NCBI RefSeq assembly: GCF_025369935.1
Contig: NZ_CP104467.1
Location: forward strand, 2,921,001-2,985,000
DNA length: 64,000 nt
Direction of reading: 5' to 3'
DNA from: Paenibacillus andongensis
Lineage (GTDB): Bacteria; Bacillota; Bacilli; Paenibacillales; NBRC-103111
How positions within the stretch are numbered: the first letter of the stretch is position 1; each line of letters opens with the position of its first letter. This document shows positions 26,945-34,927 of this stretch, one piece after another. Both the position numbers and the translations under genes were made by a program. Under the pieces are notes generated by a model. The model worked only from the letters and a program-made list of their open reading frames with translations. It was not told the origin of the DNA and did no database searches.

Positions 26945-27592
26945 AAAAAAATGAGATGGGGCTGCCTCAAAAGTATTCGCATGATTGAGAACGCCCCGAA
27001 TTTTACGCAAAAGAACCTCCAATTCCACTAGCATAGTGGGAGATGGAGGTTCTTCATAGCCGATTTGGCTTGTGAAACATATCAATATCTATCTCGCATA
27101 CAAACCCAGCCTGCGTCTTGGTCATTAAAATATTTACATTGTGATCGGGAATGAATAGGCAAGCTAGATGTGCTAATTCCTTCTAACTATCATGGTAACT
27201 CATGAGATAAGACCACAGATTGTGCTTATGTTCTACAAATACATGACTTTCTGGGCGCATTAGTAATCAATAAGCAAACATAGCTTGCTTAAGTATCCAT
27301 AACAAGAGCTATTCGAACAAATAAGCAGCTTCGGTTGCCCTATTTTCCATATCGAACGCATTAAACGGGTCCCCAAGCACAGAATTGGGGGGGATGGATT
27401 CACTCCCGAGTACGGAAAATGGGACTGTCTCAAAATGTTCGCATGATAGAGAACGTCCCAAATATTACTAAAAAACCTCCATTCCACTAGCACAGTGGGA
27501 GATGGAGGTTCTTTAGTTTATAAAATTAGACTCTTAGTGGGGGCTCGAAAATAATAAATTGGCTTTTGAGACAGCCCCTTCTCATTTTTTTT
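26945..27592. repeat. Non-coding element with 28-bp terminal inverted repeats and nested duplicate hairpin unit
   Basis: The ends at 26945-26972 and 27564-27592 are near-perfect inverted copies (core GGGGCTGYCTCAAAA with outer AAAAAATGAGA). The first ~115 bp recur as a direct copy inside, from about 27416, with the shared stretch TTCGCATGAT.GAGAACG and a strong hairpin AACCTCCA...CCACT / AGTGG...TGGAGGTT (27013-27052 and 27474-27510). Hairpin bases are conserved in both copies while the flanks diverge. The 350 bp between hold no convincing coding frame. It looks like a composite miniature transposable element, or one inserted in another. Shorter relatives lie near 31.85 and 55.4 kb. Confidence 0.7.
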
Positions 27593-27631
27593 GTTTCTTT
27601 GCCGATGAATACCACCCAGCCACTAGGTAAG

Positions 27632-27809
27632 CGGAACGTCGATTCGTTATTTTGGGGAATTTGCGCTTGAAATCGAATGAGAGGAACCAGAGGACGTTAA
27701 TTGAGCAAAAAAGAGCGATCCAAAGGCATAAACCGCGAAATAACGCTTCTAACGTTCCGCTTCCTCTTGATTTCGGTGTTTTTCGTCCAAATAACGATTC
27801 GTCGTTCCG
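27632..27809. repeat. Inverted-repeat unit (GGAACG...CGTTATTT type)
   Basis: Two arms of about 23 bp, 27632-27655 (CGGAACGTCGATTCGTTATT) and 27787-27809, are inverted copies with few differences. A third, shorter copy in the orientation of the right arm lies at 27737-27760. It is a non-coding palindromic unit immediately beside the preceding element. Confidence 0.6.
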
Positions 27810-27913
27810 TCAGGATAAAATTGTTACTTTTAGTTTTCAAAAACTTATAAACGGGGTAAGGATAACTAACGAATGTTATGAATCGTGATTTAATCGCTAA
27901 GGGGGAGCATAGA

Positions 27914-28399
27914 ATGAACATGTCAAAATGCCGCTACAAGGAAGAGTTCAAGAAAAGTCTCTTTCATTTATTTCCTCTGTTTGCGTTGTTTGCTTTCATT
28001 TCTCCAGAAAAAAGTATGATGTCGATGGAAGAAATTCAATCGGGTCCGGCTTACGTGGCAGGAACGGTCATGCAAGTAAAAACCAATGATACGGAAACGG
28101 TTTTATTGGTCTCCGTTCCTGATAATTTGGAAGTTCCGAGCCAACTGCTGAACCACTCTGAATTATTAGATGAGAATAATCCGATTGATTTGAGCCATCC
28201 TGTTATTTTTCCGAGAAATCAGGGAAAAGAAGTCGAGATCCTTTTCCAATCGACGATGAAGAAGGAATTGAACGACTTCTTAGGAGTTCCTGCTGTTGGC
28301 GAGATCGTGCAGAGCTTAGCTGAGCCCGATGCTCAAGGAGCTTATCATGCGCAATTTCTGCTAAATAGCAATGGGGATTATATTGTTGCAACACATTAA
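27914..28399 (+). CDS. Hypothetical exported protein
   Basis: 161 residues, function not recognised. Basic N-terminus and a hydrophobic stretch (SLFHLFPLFALFAFIS, about 14-29) suggest a signal peptide or membrane anchor. The remainder is a small acidic domain with beta-like segments (AGTVMQVKTNDTETVLLVSVPD; GKEVEILFQ; YHAQFLLNSNGDYIV). ATG 27914 is taken because GGGGGAG lies 6 nt upstream; an in-frame ATG at 27878 lacks a ribosome binding site. It follows the repeat region and its stop overlaps the stop of the convergent membrane protein gene by 3 nt. Confidence 0.65.
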   Translation: MNMSKCRYKEEFKKSLFHLFPLFALFAFISPEKSMMSMEEIQSGPAYVAGTVMQVKTNDTETVLLVSVPDNLEVPSQLLNHSELLDENNPIDLSHPVIFPRNQGKEVEILFQSTMKKELNDFLGVPAVGEIVQSLAEPDAQGAYHAQFLLNSNGDYIVATH

Positions 28400-28920
28400 A
28401 ACATAGCGGTATGACTCAAGATTTGCGGAAGTACATAAGTCCAAAAAGGGATGATTAGACTCAAAACCAGAAGTAGAGAGCGGAAGACGGTCTCGCTCAC
28501 TGAACCCGTGTCAATGGCTATCCATTTAGGGAGTAAACGAATCTTGAAGGGAATAGGCCAGAAGAGTTGAACTCCTCTATCATTGAATAAATCGATAAAT
28601 GAGTGCGACGCGTAAGACAGGATGAATACCCAGAAATATAAAGGGGATAAGGGCATTACAATGACGACTAAGAGAAGTAGAAAAAGCAGGGAATGAGTAA
28701 CCGTTCTATGCTTTACCTTCAGCAGCCGCAGCAGAGCAGATAAAGGGAAGAGAACCTTCGCCATGGTAGAGCCTGGCTTGTCGACATCCGCTAACGTGCC
28801 TGCCAAACATCCAAGTAAAAGAGCCCCAGCGGCATCCCAGGTGAAGAAACTAATATCTTGATACGTGAGAACGATTTCCGCGGAAATGAATCCGGCAATA
28901 CTGTGTGTTTTTTGTAACAT
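28396..28920 (-). CDS. YdjM/DUF457-type membrane-bound metal-dependent hydrolase family protein
   Basis: 174 residues, about four membrane segments (WDAAGALLLGCLAGTLA, SLLFLLLLVVIVMPL, YFWVFILSYASHSF, SLLLVLSLIIPFW). Conserved polar residues of the family are present: His6, LADVDKPGS, KHRTVTHS and SHSFIDLFND, which could bind a metal. Members are inner-membrane proteins annotated as metal-dependent hydrolases, and E. coli YdjM is an SOS gene; the reaction is unproven. A GGAG-type ribosome binding site precedes the ATG. It is a single gene, convergent with the exported protein gene. Confidence 0.8.
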   Translation of the reverse strand: MLQKTHSIAGFISAEIVLTYQDISFFTWDAAGALLLGCLAGTLADVDKPGSTMAKVLFPLSALLRLLKVKHRTVTHSLLFLLLLVVIVMPLSPLYFWVFILSYASHSFIDLFNDRGVQLFWPIPFKIRLLPKWIAIDTGSVSETVFRSLLLVLSLIIPFWTYVLPQILSHTAMF

Positions 28921-29149
28921 CTTAAACTCCTACCCTTACGTGATTTAACTTTAACTGTATACTATTCGCATGCGGATCCTGAATTGAGGGGAAGGCCCAA
29001 AATTAAATATGCCGTGTCGTATTCCACCTATAAGATTGTCTGAATCCACCTTCATATCACATCATCTGATGCTCTACAATAGGTCGTATGGATGCTTACT
29101 TGAAGAACAGGACACAGATATTTTTGATAATAGAAGGAGGCGTTTTTGA

Positions 29150-31825
29150 ATGACGACACTCAATATTTCTAATTTAACATGCGAATACCGCGTCAACCCG
29201 ATTGGACTGGATACGACTTTGCCTCGCTTTACTTGGCAGCTTGCTTCGGACAATCATTATACCATGCAATCAGCTTATCAGATCCAGGTTAGTATGGATG
29301 AAAATTCATTCGAACCGAGTCGATTGGTCTGGGATTCCGGTCACGTACAATCGGAACAATCGGTGCATGTCGTTTATGAGGGTCAAGAGCTGCTGCCGCG
29401 AATGCGTTATTTTTACCGTGTAAAAGTATGGGATTATACTGGCTTGTCATCGCCTTGGAGTGAAATCGCTTTCTGGGAAATGGGACAGCTTAGTCCAGAT
29501 GACTGGTCTGCCATGTGGATTACACCCGATGCAGCCTCCATTGATCCTGACGCAGAAGAAGCTTTCTATTTGAGGAAGACATTCACAGCACGTAAGGGAA
29601 TTCGTAAAGCGACTATTTATGCAACGAGTCTAGGCATTTATGAGCTTGAGCTCAACGGAGCTCGTGTGGGAGATTGGGAGCTCACACCTGGCTGGACCAG
29701 CTACCGCCACCGACTGCAGGTTCAGACGTATGAGGTTACGAGCCTGCTGCAGCAAGGTGAAAACCATACCCTTGGCGCAGTGCTGGCAAACGGTTGGTAC
29801 AAAGGCAATTTGGCTTGGAAGAATCAACGAAATATATTTGGGGACGTTAGAGCTCTTTTCCTCCAATTACATATCGAATACCTAGATGGAAGCTCAGAAA
29901 TAACTGTTAGTGATGATTCTTGGCGTGCTTCATTAGGGCCGGTTCGGATGTCTGAGCTGTACCATGGTGAAACCTACGATGCTAACCTGGAGCTTAGCGG
30001 GTGGAGCATGCCGGCGTATCAGGACGATAAATGGCACTCGGTAACGGTTCTTGATCATTCCAAAGACATCCTAGTCATGCAAGAGAATGAGCCATCGCGC
30101 GTTACCCAGCATTTGAAGCCGATAGCTGTTATTGAAACACCTTCTGGTGAAACGGTTCTTGATTTTGGGCAAAATATGGTCGGAAAAGTGCACATGCGAT
30201 TGGAGCTGCCGGTCGGAACTCGACTTCAGCTGCTGCATGCAGAAGTGTTGGATCAAGAAGGGAACTTCTATATAGGGAACTTGCGTAACGCAAAGCAGAC
30301 AGTTACTTATATATGCAAAGGTGGCGGGGAAGAACATTATGAACCCCATTTCTCATTCCAAGGCTTTCGATATGTCAAAGTAATAGGATGGCCCAAGGAT
30401 GCAGCATTCGAGGCAGAGCGCTTCACGGGACATGTCATTCATACGGATATGGCAGCTAGCGGTACTTTTGAATGTTCCCATCCGTTACTGAATAAACTTC
30501 AGCAAAATATTGTGTGGGGACAAAGAGGCAACTTCCTGGACGTACCGACGGATTGCCCGCAGCGGGATGAGCGACTCGGTTGGACAGGAGATGCGCAAGT
30601 ATTTATTCGCACGGCAGCATTTAATTATGATGTGGCTTTGTTTTTCACCAAATGGCTGCGCGACTTAAAAGCGGATCAGCATGAGAATGGCGGCGTTCCA
30701 TTCGTCATTCCGGACGTGCTTGGTCCGAATGACCACTCTTCCTCTGCATGGGGGGATGCAGCAGTCATATGCCCGTGGACGTTATATCAGGTATACAGCG
30801 ATAAGCGCATTCTGGAACAGCAATATGACAGCATGAAAGCGTGGATTACGTACATGCGAAGCCAAGGAGAGAATGAGTATCTTTGGAATACGGGCTTTCA
30901 TTTTGGTGATTGGCTGGGGCTTGATGCCAAAGAAGGCAGCTATGTAGGAGCGACCCCTAGAGACTTAATCGCGACATGCTTCTATGCTTATTCGACGTCA
31001 CTTTTCGTGAAAGCTGCGGAAGTGCTGGAACGCAGCGAGGATGTGGCTACGTACAGTGAGCTTTATGAGCGCATTGTTGAAGCTTTCACGCAAGAATTCC
31101 TTACAGCAAGCGGGCGTTTGGCCGTGCATACACAAACAGCACACGTGCTCCCGCTGATGTTTGGACTCGTGAAAGGAAGTACGCGTGATCGATTAGCGAA
31201 GACGTTAGCAGATTATGTAGGCGAGCAGAAGAATCACCTAACGACCGGTTTCGTAGGTACGCCTTATCTGTGCCATGTATTGTCCGAGAATGGCTACCAT
31301 GATCTGGCTGTTCAGTTAGTTCAACAGGAAGATTACCCATCATGGCTGTACCCGATTCACAAGGGAGCCACGACCATCTGGGAGCACTGGGATGGCATCA
31401 AGCCGGATGGATCGTTTTGGAGTGATGATATGAACTCCTATAACCATTATGCGTATGGATCCATCGGGGATTGGCTGTACCGCGTAGTGGCGGGGCTCGA
31501 TTCCGATGATCAGCAGCCTGGATACAAAAGGATTCAATTCCGTCCGCGACCAGATTCCGGCCTTGACTACGCGAAAGCATCGCTCCAATCTATCTACGGT
31601 AAGATACGTAGTGAGTGGAAGAAAGAGGCTGATGGCAAAATAGTTTATGAGCTAGAGCTGCCTCCAAATACGACAGGCCTTGCAACCTTGAGAGGGGCGA
31701 AATTAGCAATGTCATCTGTTAATGATCAAGCAGCCCAGGCAGCATCAGGAGTTCTATCAGCAGAGGAATGTGATGGAGAGCTGCGGTTAGAACTTGGATC
31801 GGGCACTTACACCATTATTTGTTGA
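29150..31825 (+). CDS. Alpha-L-rhamnosidase, GH78 family
   Basis: Hydrolyses terminal alpha-L-rhamnose from plant pectin (rhamnogalacturonan) fragments, glycosides or bacterial polysaccharides. 891 residues, no signal peptide, so probably cytoplasmic. It has the standard order: N-terminal beta-sandwiches (from ISNLTCEYRVNPIGLD), the Bac_rhamnosid N domain (YELELNGARVGDWELTPGWTSY), a concanavalin-like module (TVLDFGQNMVG), then the (alpha/alpha)6 barrel with the catalytic-site signature DCPQRDERLGWTGDAQVF, followed by TTIWEHWDG and a C-terminal sandwich. Good AGGAGG ribosome binding site. It stands alone but fits the sugar-uptake genes downstream; the oligosaccharide would have to be imported first. 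Confidence 0.94.
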   Translation: MTTLNISNLTCEYRVNPIGLDTTLPRFTWQLASDNHYTMQSAYQIQVSMDENSFEPSRLVWDSGHVQSEQSVHVVYEGQELLPRMRYFYRVKVWDYTGLSSPWSEIAFWEMGQLSPDDWSAMWITPDAASIDPDAEEAFYLRKTFTARKGIRKATIYATSLGIYELELNGARVGDWELTPGWTSYRHRLQVQTYEVTSLLQQGENHTLGAVLANGWYKGNLAWKNQRNIFGDVRALFLQLHIEYLDGSSEITVSDDSWRASLGPVRMSELYHGETYDANLELSGWSMPAYQDDKWHSVTVLDHSKDILVMQENEPSRVTQHLKPIAVIETPSGETVLDFGQNMVGKVHMRLELPVGTRLQLLHAEVLDQEGNFYIGNLRNAKQTVTYICKGGGEEHYEPHFSFQGFRYVKVIGWPKDAAFEAERFTGHVIHTDMAASGTFECSHPLLNKLQQNIVWGQRGNFLDVPTDCPQRDERLGWTGDAQVFIRTAAFNYDVALFFTKWLRDLKADQHENGGVPFVIPDVLGPNDHSSSAWGDAAVICPWTLYQVYSDKRILEQQYDSMKAWITYMRSQGENEYLWNTGFHFGDWLGLDAKEGSYVGATPRDLIATCFYAYSTSLFVKAAEVLERSEDVATYSELYERIVEAFTQEFLTASGRLAVHTQTAHVLPLMFGLVKGSTRDRLAKTLADYVGEQKNHLTTGFVGTPYLCHVLSENGYHDLAVQLVQQEDYPSWLYPIHKGATTIWEHWDGIKPDGSFWSDDMNSYNHYAYGSIGDWLYRVVAGLDSDDQQPGYKRIQFRPRPDSGLDYAKASLQSIYGKIRSEWKKEADGKIVYELELPPNTTGLATLRGAKLAMSSVNDQAAQAASGVLSAEECDGELRLELGSGTYTIIC

Positions 31826-31841
31826 GAAATGAGGATATTAG

Positions 31842-31936
31842 ATGAGGCTGTCCCAAAGGGTTATAGACCTGGAGGGGAATCTGCCTTGAAGAAACGTATT
31901 CATGAGGACTTCCGCCAATAGGGGGAGGTCCTTTTT
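31842..31936 (+). repeat. Decayed copy of the GGCTGTCCCAAA repeat, ending in a terminator-like hairpin
   Basis: Starts with GATGAGGCTGTCCCAAAGGG, like the left ends of the elements at 26.9 and 55.4 kb. After about 60 nt comes a hairpin AGGACTTCC / GGGAGGTCCT (31905-31932) with a T run, which probably terminates the rhamnosidase transcript. Confidence 0.5.
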
Positions 31937-32006
31937 GATAACTTTTTCATTAGGAGGATATGAGTTATAATAGAGATATAGTTGAACAAAGAAGGGGTAC
32001 CTTACA

Positions 32007-32282
32007 ATGGCAGTCTTCAATGCAATGGAAACGATAGTGATGAATTTATTTGATGAGTTTCAAAAAAACTATGAAATGAAATGCGATTGCACTACTTGCA
32101 GAGAAGACGTGCTTGCTTTGGTTTTAAATAAAATCCCTCCGCGATATACTTCCAGTGAAAAAGGACAGTTATTTGTGAAAGGTTTATATATCAATCCACA
32201 GCTGCAGTCCGATGTTATGCGAGAATTAATGGAAGCGGCTAATATTGTGGAACATCATCAGCATCACCGAGAAGAATCCTAA
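32007..32282 (+). CDS. Late competence development protein ComFB family
   Basis: 91 residues of the ComFB fold (family length about 90-100). The family pattern is clear: METIVMNLFDEF, the cysteine cluster Cys26, Cys28, Cys31 (CDCTTC) that can hold a metal ion, DVLALVLNKIPPRYTSSEKGQLF. In B. subtilis comFB lies in the comF operon; in cyanobacteria ComFB-type proteins are reported to bind cyclic dinucleotides. Here it is a single gene with its own terminator, next to a ComA/NarL-like response regulator, not with comFA/FC. Role in this organism unknown; signalling is an inference. Confidence 0.85.
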   Translation: MAVFNAMETIVMNLFDEFQKNYEMKCDCTTCREDVLALVLNKIPPRYTSSEKGQLFVKGLYINPQLQSDVMRELMEAANIVEHHQHHREES

Positions 32283-32300
32283 CCATAAGAACTGCAATTA

Positions 32301-32342
32301 AAAAGACTGGTCTCTTCATCACGAAGTGGCTAGTCTTTTTTT
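32301..32342 (+). terminator. Rho-independent terminator
   Basis: Stem AAAAAGACT / AGTCTTTTT with an imperfect inner arm, followed by T run, 18 nt after comFB stop. Confidence 0.8.
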
Positions 32343-32364
32343 CATCATTTATCACATCGACCAT

Positions 32365-33015
32365 CTATGGCCGCCGGTTAATTTCATAAATATGCTTGAA
32401 CTGATTAAATTTATCTACGGCTTGCGCCCTTGATTTCACGCCTAATTTCTCATAAATTTTGCGTATATAATTATCTACGGTTCGTTTACTCATATGCACT
32501 TCCTCGGCCATTTGCTCATTGGTTAAGCCTTGGACAATCATGGTCATCATGTGCACTTCATCGTCATCCAATGAATCCGTCTGATGCAAATTACCGCTGT
32601 CCACTTTCATTTTGTGAAAAACAGGAACAGGGATTACCGTGAAATTCTCTATCAAAAGAGTAGCTAAGCTTTTAATAAGCGTACCGCTAGATTCCTTAGA
32701 TATTACAGCACTAACCTTAAGTCCGATCAAATAATTGTAAAGATGTGATAATTCGATGCCCGAAAAAATAACAAGGTGGATGCCGGGATATTTCCCTTTT
32801 ATGATTTTGGCAATCTCATCGCCGTATTGATCCGGAAGATTATAATCCAAAAAAACAATATCCGGTACATGCAAATCTACGAGTTCCAAGCACTGTTTGC
32901 CAGTACCAGCTATCCCTATTATCTGTATACCCTCGATTTGCTGCAGCGTATTCGATGTCGCTTCCGCCATTAAGGGGTGATCATCTACGATCAGAATCTT
33001 CGATTTCTTAATCAT
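32365..33015 (-). CDS. NarL/LuxR-family response regulator (ComA-like), orphan
   Basis: 216 residues. Receiver domain with acidic pocket Asp11-Asp12, phospho-acceptor Asp57 (IVFLDYNLPD) and Lys107 (VISKESSG), joined to a LuxR-type helix-turn-helix (GLTNEQMAEEVHMSKRTVDNYIRKIYEKLGVKSRAQAV, about 158-200). GGAAGGAAG precedes the ATG. No sensor kinase adjoins it. It is divergent from a 56-residue peptide gene, and the AT-rich region between them carries repeated TTTGCG half-sites, reminiscent of the TTGCGG half-site of ComA boxes. Autoregulation and control of the peptide gene are reasonable inferences. Confidence 0.9.
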   Translation of the reverse strand: MIKKSKILIVDDHPLMAEATSNTLQQIEGIQIIGIAGTGKQCLELVDLHVPDIVFLDYNLPDQYGDEIAKIIKGKYPGIHLVIFSGIELSHLYNYLIGLKVSAVISKESSGTLIKSLATLLIENFTVIPVPVFHKMKVDSGNLHQTDSLDDDEVHMMTMIVQGLTNEQMAEEVHMSKRTVDNYIRKIYEKLGVKSRAQAVDKFNQFKHIYEINRRP

Positions 33016-33140
33016 ATGATACTTCCTTCCTGATTTGGTAGGGGGATCCGAATGTTGAGTTCAACGTCGCTGGTTATCGTCATTCCTTGATTTTACCAAA
33101 TTTCACAAAAAGATTGCAAATTAGATTTTATTTATCTATT

Positions 33141-33220
33141 TTTGCGTCTTTTTTCGTTAACGCAAATAAATTTGCGTGTTTCTGGAAAAAAATGTGGATT
33201 TGCGAAAGAAAATATTGCGC
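33141..33220. promoter_or_regulatory. Cluster of TTTGCG half-sites between the response regulator and the peptide gene
   Basis: TTTGCGT at 33141-33147, ACGCAAA at 33160-33166 (inverted), TTTGCGT at 33171-33177, TTTGCGA at 33199-33205 and ATTGCGC at 33214-33220. Spacings between sites on the same strand are close to multiples of a helical turn (30 and 28 bp). Likely binding sites for the divergent NarL-type regulator. Confidence 0.5.
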
Positions 33221-33296
33221 TGTTATCGTTAGCGTTTCTATATATGATAAGTATAGGTGATTTTCCAAAATTAAGAAAATAAGGAGGGGATTCATA

Positions 33297-33467
33297 ATGA
33301 AAACGGAGCAATTTGATAGCATGTTCGATTCTGTGTTAACGGATGTTGTGAAGCAAACGTACTGCAACGTAACCTTGCCCTCCGCTGAACAGATTCAGCT
33401 TTCGATGAAGAAAATGATGGATTTCATTGAAGCCAATGATCGTTGGAATTCATCGAATGAAGGATAG
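33297..33467 (+). CDS. 56-residue peptide of unknown function
   Basis: A short frame with a very good start: AAGGAGGGG 8 nt before ATG 33297, stop TAG at 33465. The peptide begins MKTEQFDSMFDSVLTDVV and ends MMDFIEANDRWNSSNEG; it has one Cys (residue 22) and one Trp near the C-terminus (residue 50). No signal peptide or membrane segment. It is followed by a strong terminator, so it is its own transcript, and it is divergent from an orphan ComA-like regulator. Size and the single C-terminal Trp recall ComX pre-pheromones, but there is no ComQ or ComP here and sequence similarity is slight; it may equally be a small regulatory protein. Confidence 0.65.
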   Translation: MKTEQFDSMFDSVLTDVVKQTYCNVTLPSAEQIQLSMKKMMDFIEANDRWNSSNEG

Positions 33468-33516
33468 GGATAACTAGCATTCAATAAGCGATATTTCGCT
33501 TGTATATACAACAGAC

Positions 33517-33557
33517 AACAGTCTATTTTCTCTGAAGAGGAAATAGGCTGTTTTTTT
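33517..33557 (+). terminator. Rho-independent terminator after the peptide gene
   Basis: Stem AACAGTCTATTTTCTCT / AGAGGAAATAGGCTGTT with two wobble/mismatch positions, 2-nt loop and a T7 tail. Confidence 0.9.
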
Positions 33558-33573
33558 AATCGGCCATGTCCGT

Positions 33574-33596
33574 TATACTGATTGTAAACGTTATCA
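33574..33596 (+). promoter_or_regulatory. -10 box and perfect cre (CcpA) site upstream of the sugar-binding protein
   Basis: TATACT at 33574-33579 is a likely -10 box. TGTAAACGTTATCA at 33583-33596 fits the cre consensus TGWAANCGNTNWCA at every position and overlaps the expected transcription start. This predicts CcpA-dependent carbon catabolite repression of the binding-protein/YesM/YesN cassette. Confidence 0.75.
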
Positions 33597-33613
33597 TGGA
33601 ATGAGGGGGATCG

Positions 33614-34909
33614 ATGAAGACTCGGTTATTAGCTATTGGCATGACTGTAACTCTGATGCTTACCGCTTGTCAACCCCAGACAGTAACGGTCGTGCCTAAA
33701 CAGCAGCTTCAGGAGCAGACGCTTTCGTGGATACATCACTTTGATGAGGAGGGGGCACGGAAATGGCTGGAGGCGGGGACACAGCTATTTACGAAACAGC
33801 ATCCATCTTATGCATTTACGCTGACGGGCGTAGATGGTGGCAATTATATGAGCTTGCTTCGCACGCGTGTGATTTCTAATAACATGCCTGATATCTATAT
33901 GCTGGATAATATGGAGTCCGCTCAGGATCTGATACACAAAGGATATGCGATGGACTTAACGGGTCAACCCTTTTTATCGCAAATCGACGAAAGGTTTCTG
34001 AATGGTGTGAAGACATCCGATGGGAAAATATGGGCGCTTCCGATTGACGTGAATGGGGCGGGAGTCATTTATAATAAAGTGGCTTTCGCCCAAGCAGGCA
34101 TTCAAAGTCCGCCAACAACATGGCCGCAGTTCTTAGCTGCATGCGAGGCGCTGCAGGAGGCAGGCATTATTCCTATTGCAGTAGGCTACAAGGATAGTTG
34201 GACCCTGACTTGGGACATTGCAGCGGATCTTCTGGCTAATCAGTATGCCGCCGGCCGTAACTGGATGGCGGATATAGAAGCTGGTCGAACGTCGTTCGCT
34301 GAGGATCAAATTCACTTCAAAGACATCTTGAAACGATATGGAGAACGCTTGAATTATGTGAACAACAAGCCGTTCGAAACCGATTGGAACCAAGCCCAAG
34401 AGCTCCTTGCTGAGGGGAAAGCCGGGATGATTATTAATGGCACGTGGACGGTTGACGGTGTTAAATCCAAGAATCCTGCGAGCAATCTAGGATTGTTCGC
34501 TTTCCCTTATTCGAATAATCCACAAGATGCTAAGTTTGGACTAAAATCAACAGGAGGGATTGTGATCAATCCCCAATCACCTCATAAGGAAGCGGCGCTT
34601 CAAACACTAGAACTGTTTGCTTCGAAGGAAATGGGAACGATTTTTCAGACGAAAAAGAAGGCATTGTCTGTGATTAAAGGCTTGCCGAATGACTTTGATC
34701 CCACTTATGTGGAACTGGATGAAACGTATATCCAAACAGGCAAAACGTATGATTGGTCGCGTTTGCCGACAGATTTTATGAATCAGGATCTGCAAAAAGT
34801 GTTTGTAAATGCCCTCACGAAATTCGTTATTGATCGCAACCACAATGTGGATATCTGTATTCAAGAATTAGATCAAGCATTCGATCGGATTCGCAAACCA
34901 TCCAAATGA
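33614..34909 (+). CDS. Extracellular sugar-binding lipoprotein (ABC family 1)
   Basis: 431 residues. Lipoprotein signal ends in LTACQ (lipidated Cys20). The mature part has family-1 binding-protein features: TQLFTKQHPSYAFTLTGVDGGNYMSLLRTRV, GVIYNKVAFAQAGIQ.PPTTWPQFLAACEAL, and AGMIINGTWTVDGVKSKNP. It would bind a sugar or oligosaccharide outside the membrane. It is followed 18 bp later by a YesM kinase and then a YesN regulator, with no permease genes; so it may act as a sensory partner of the kinase rather than, or besides, a transport component. A perfect cre site precedes it. Confidence 0.9.
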   Translation: MKTRLLAIGMTVTLMLTACQPQTVTVVPKQQLQEQTLSWIHHFDEEGARKWLEAGTQLFTKQHPSYAFTLTGVDGGNYMSLLRTRVISNNMPDIYMLDNMESAQDLIHKGYAMDLTGQPFLSQIDERFLNGVKTSDGKIWALPIDVNGAGVIYNKVAFAQAGIQSPPTTWPQFLAACEALQEAGIIPIAVGYKDSWTLTWDIAADLLANQYAAGRNWMADIEAGRTSFAEDQIHFKDILKRYGERLNYVNNKPFETDWNQAQELLAEGKAGMIINGTWTVDGVKSKNPASNLGLFAFPYSNNPQDAKFGLKSTGGIVINPQSPHKEAALQTLELFASKEMGTIFQTKKKALSVIKGLPNDFDPTYVELDETYIQTGKTYDWSRLPTDFMNQDLQKVFVNALTKFVIDRNHNVDICIQELDQAFDRIRKPSK

Positions 34910-34927
34910 CAGCAAGGAGATCTGCGT

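Noticed and set aside
27260..27493. Minus-strand frame of 77 codons within the 26.9 kb element
   Set aside because: It runs through the conserved hairpin and repeat unit, has no ribosome binding site and no recognisable domain; open by chance.
27652..27888. Plus-strand frame of 78 codons between the repeats and the exported protein gene
   Set aside because: It is composed mostly of the inverted-repeat arms, lacks a ribosome binding site and overlaps the leader of the next gene.
33297..33467. Calling the 56-residue peptide a ComX pheromone
   Set aside because: Only size and one C-terminal Trp agree; no ComQ isoprenyl transferase or ComP kinase is nearby, so the name is not justified.
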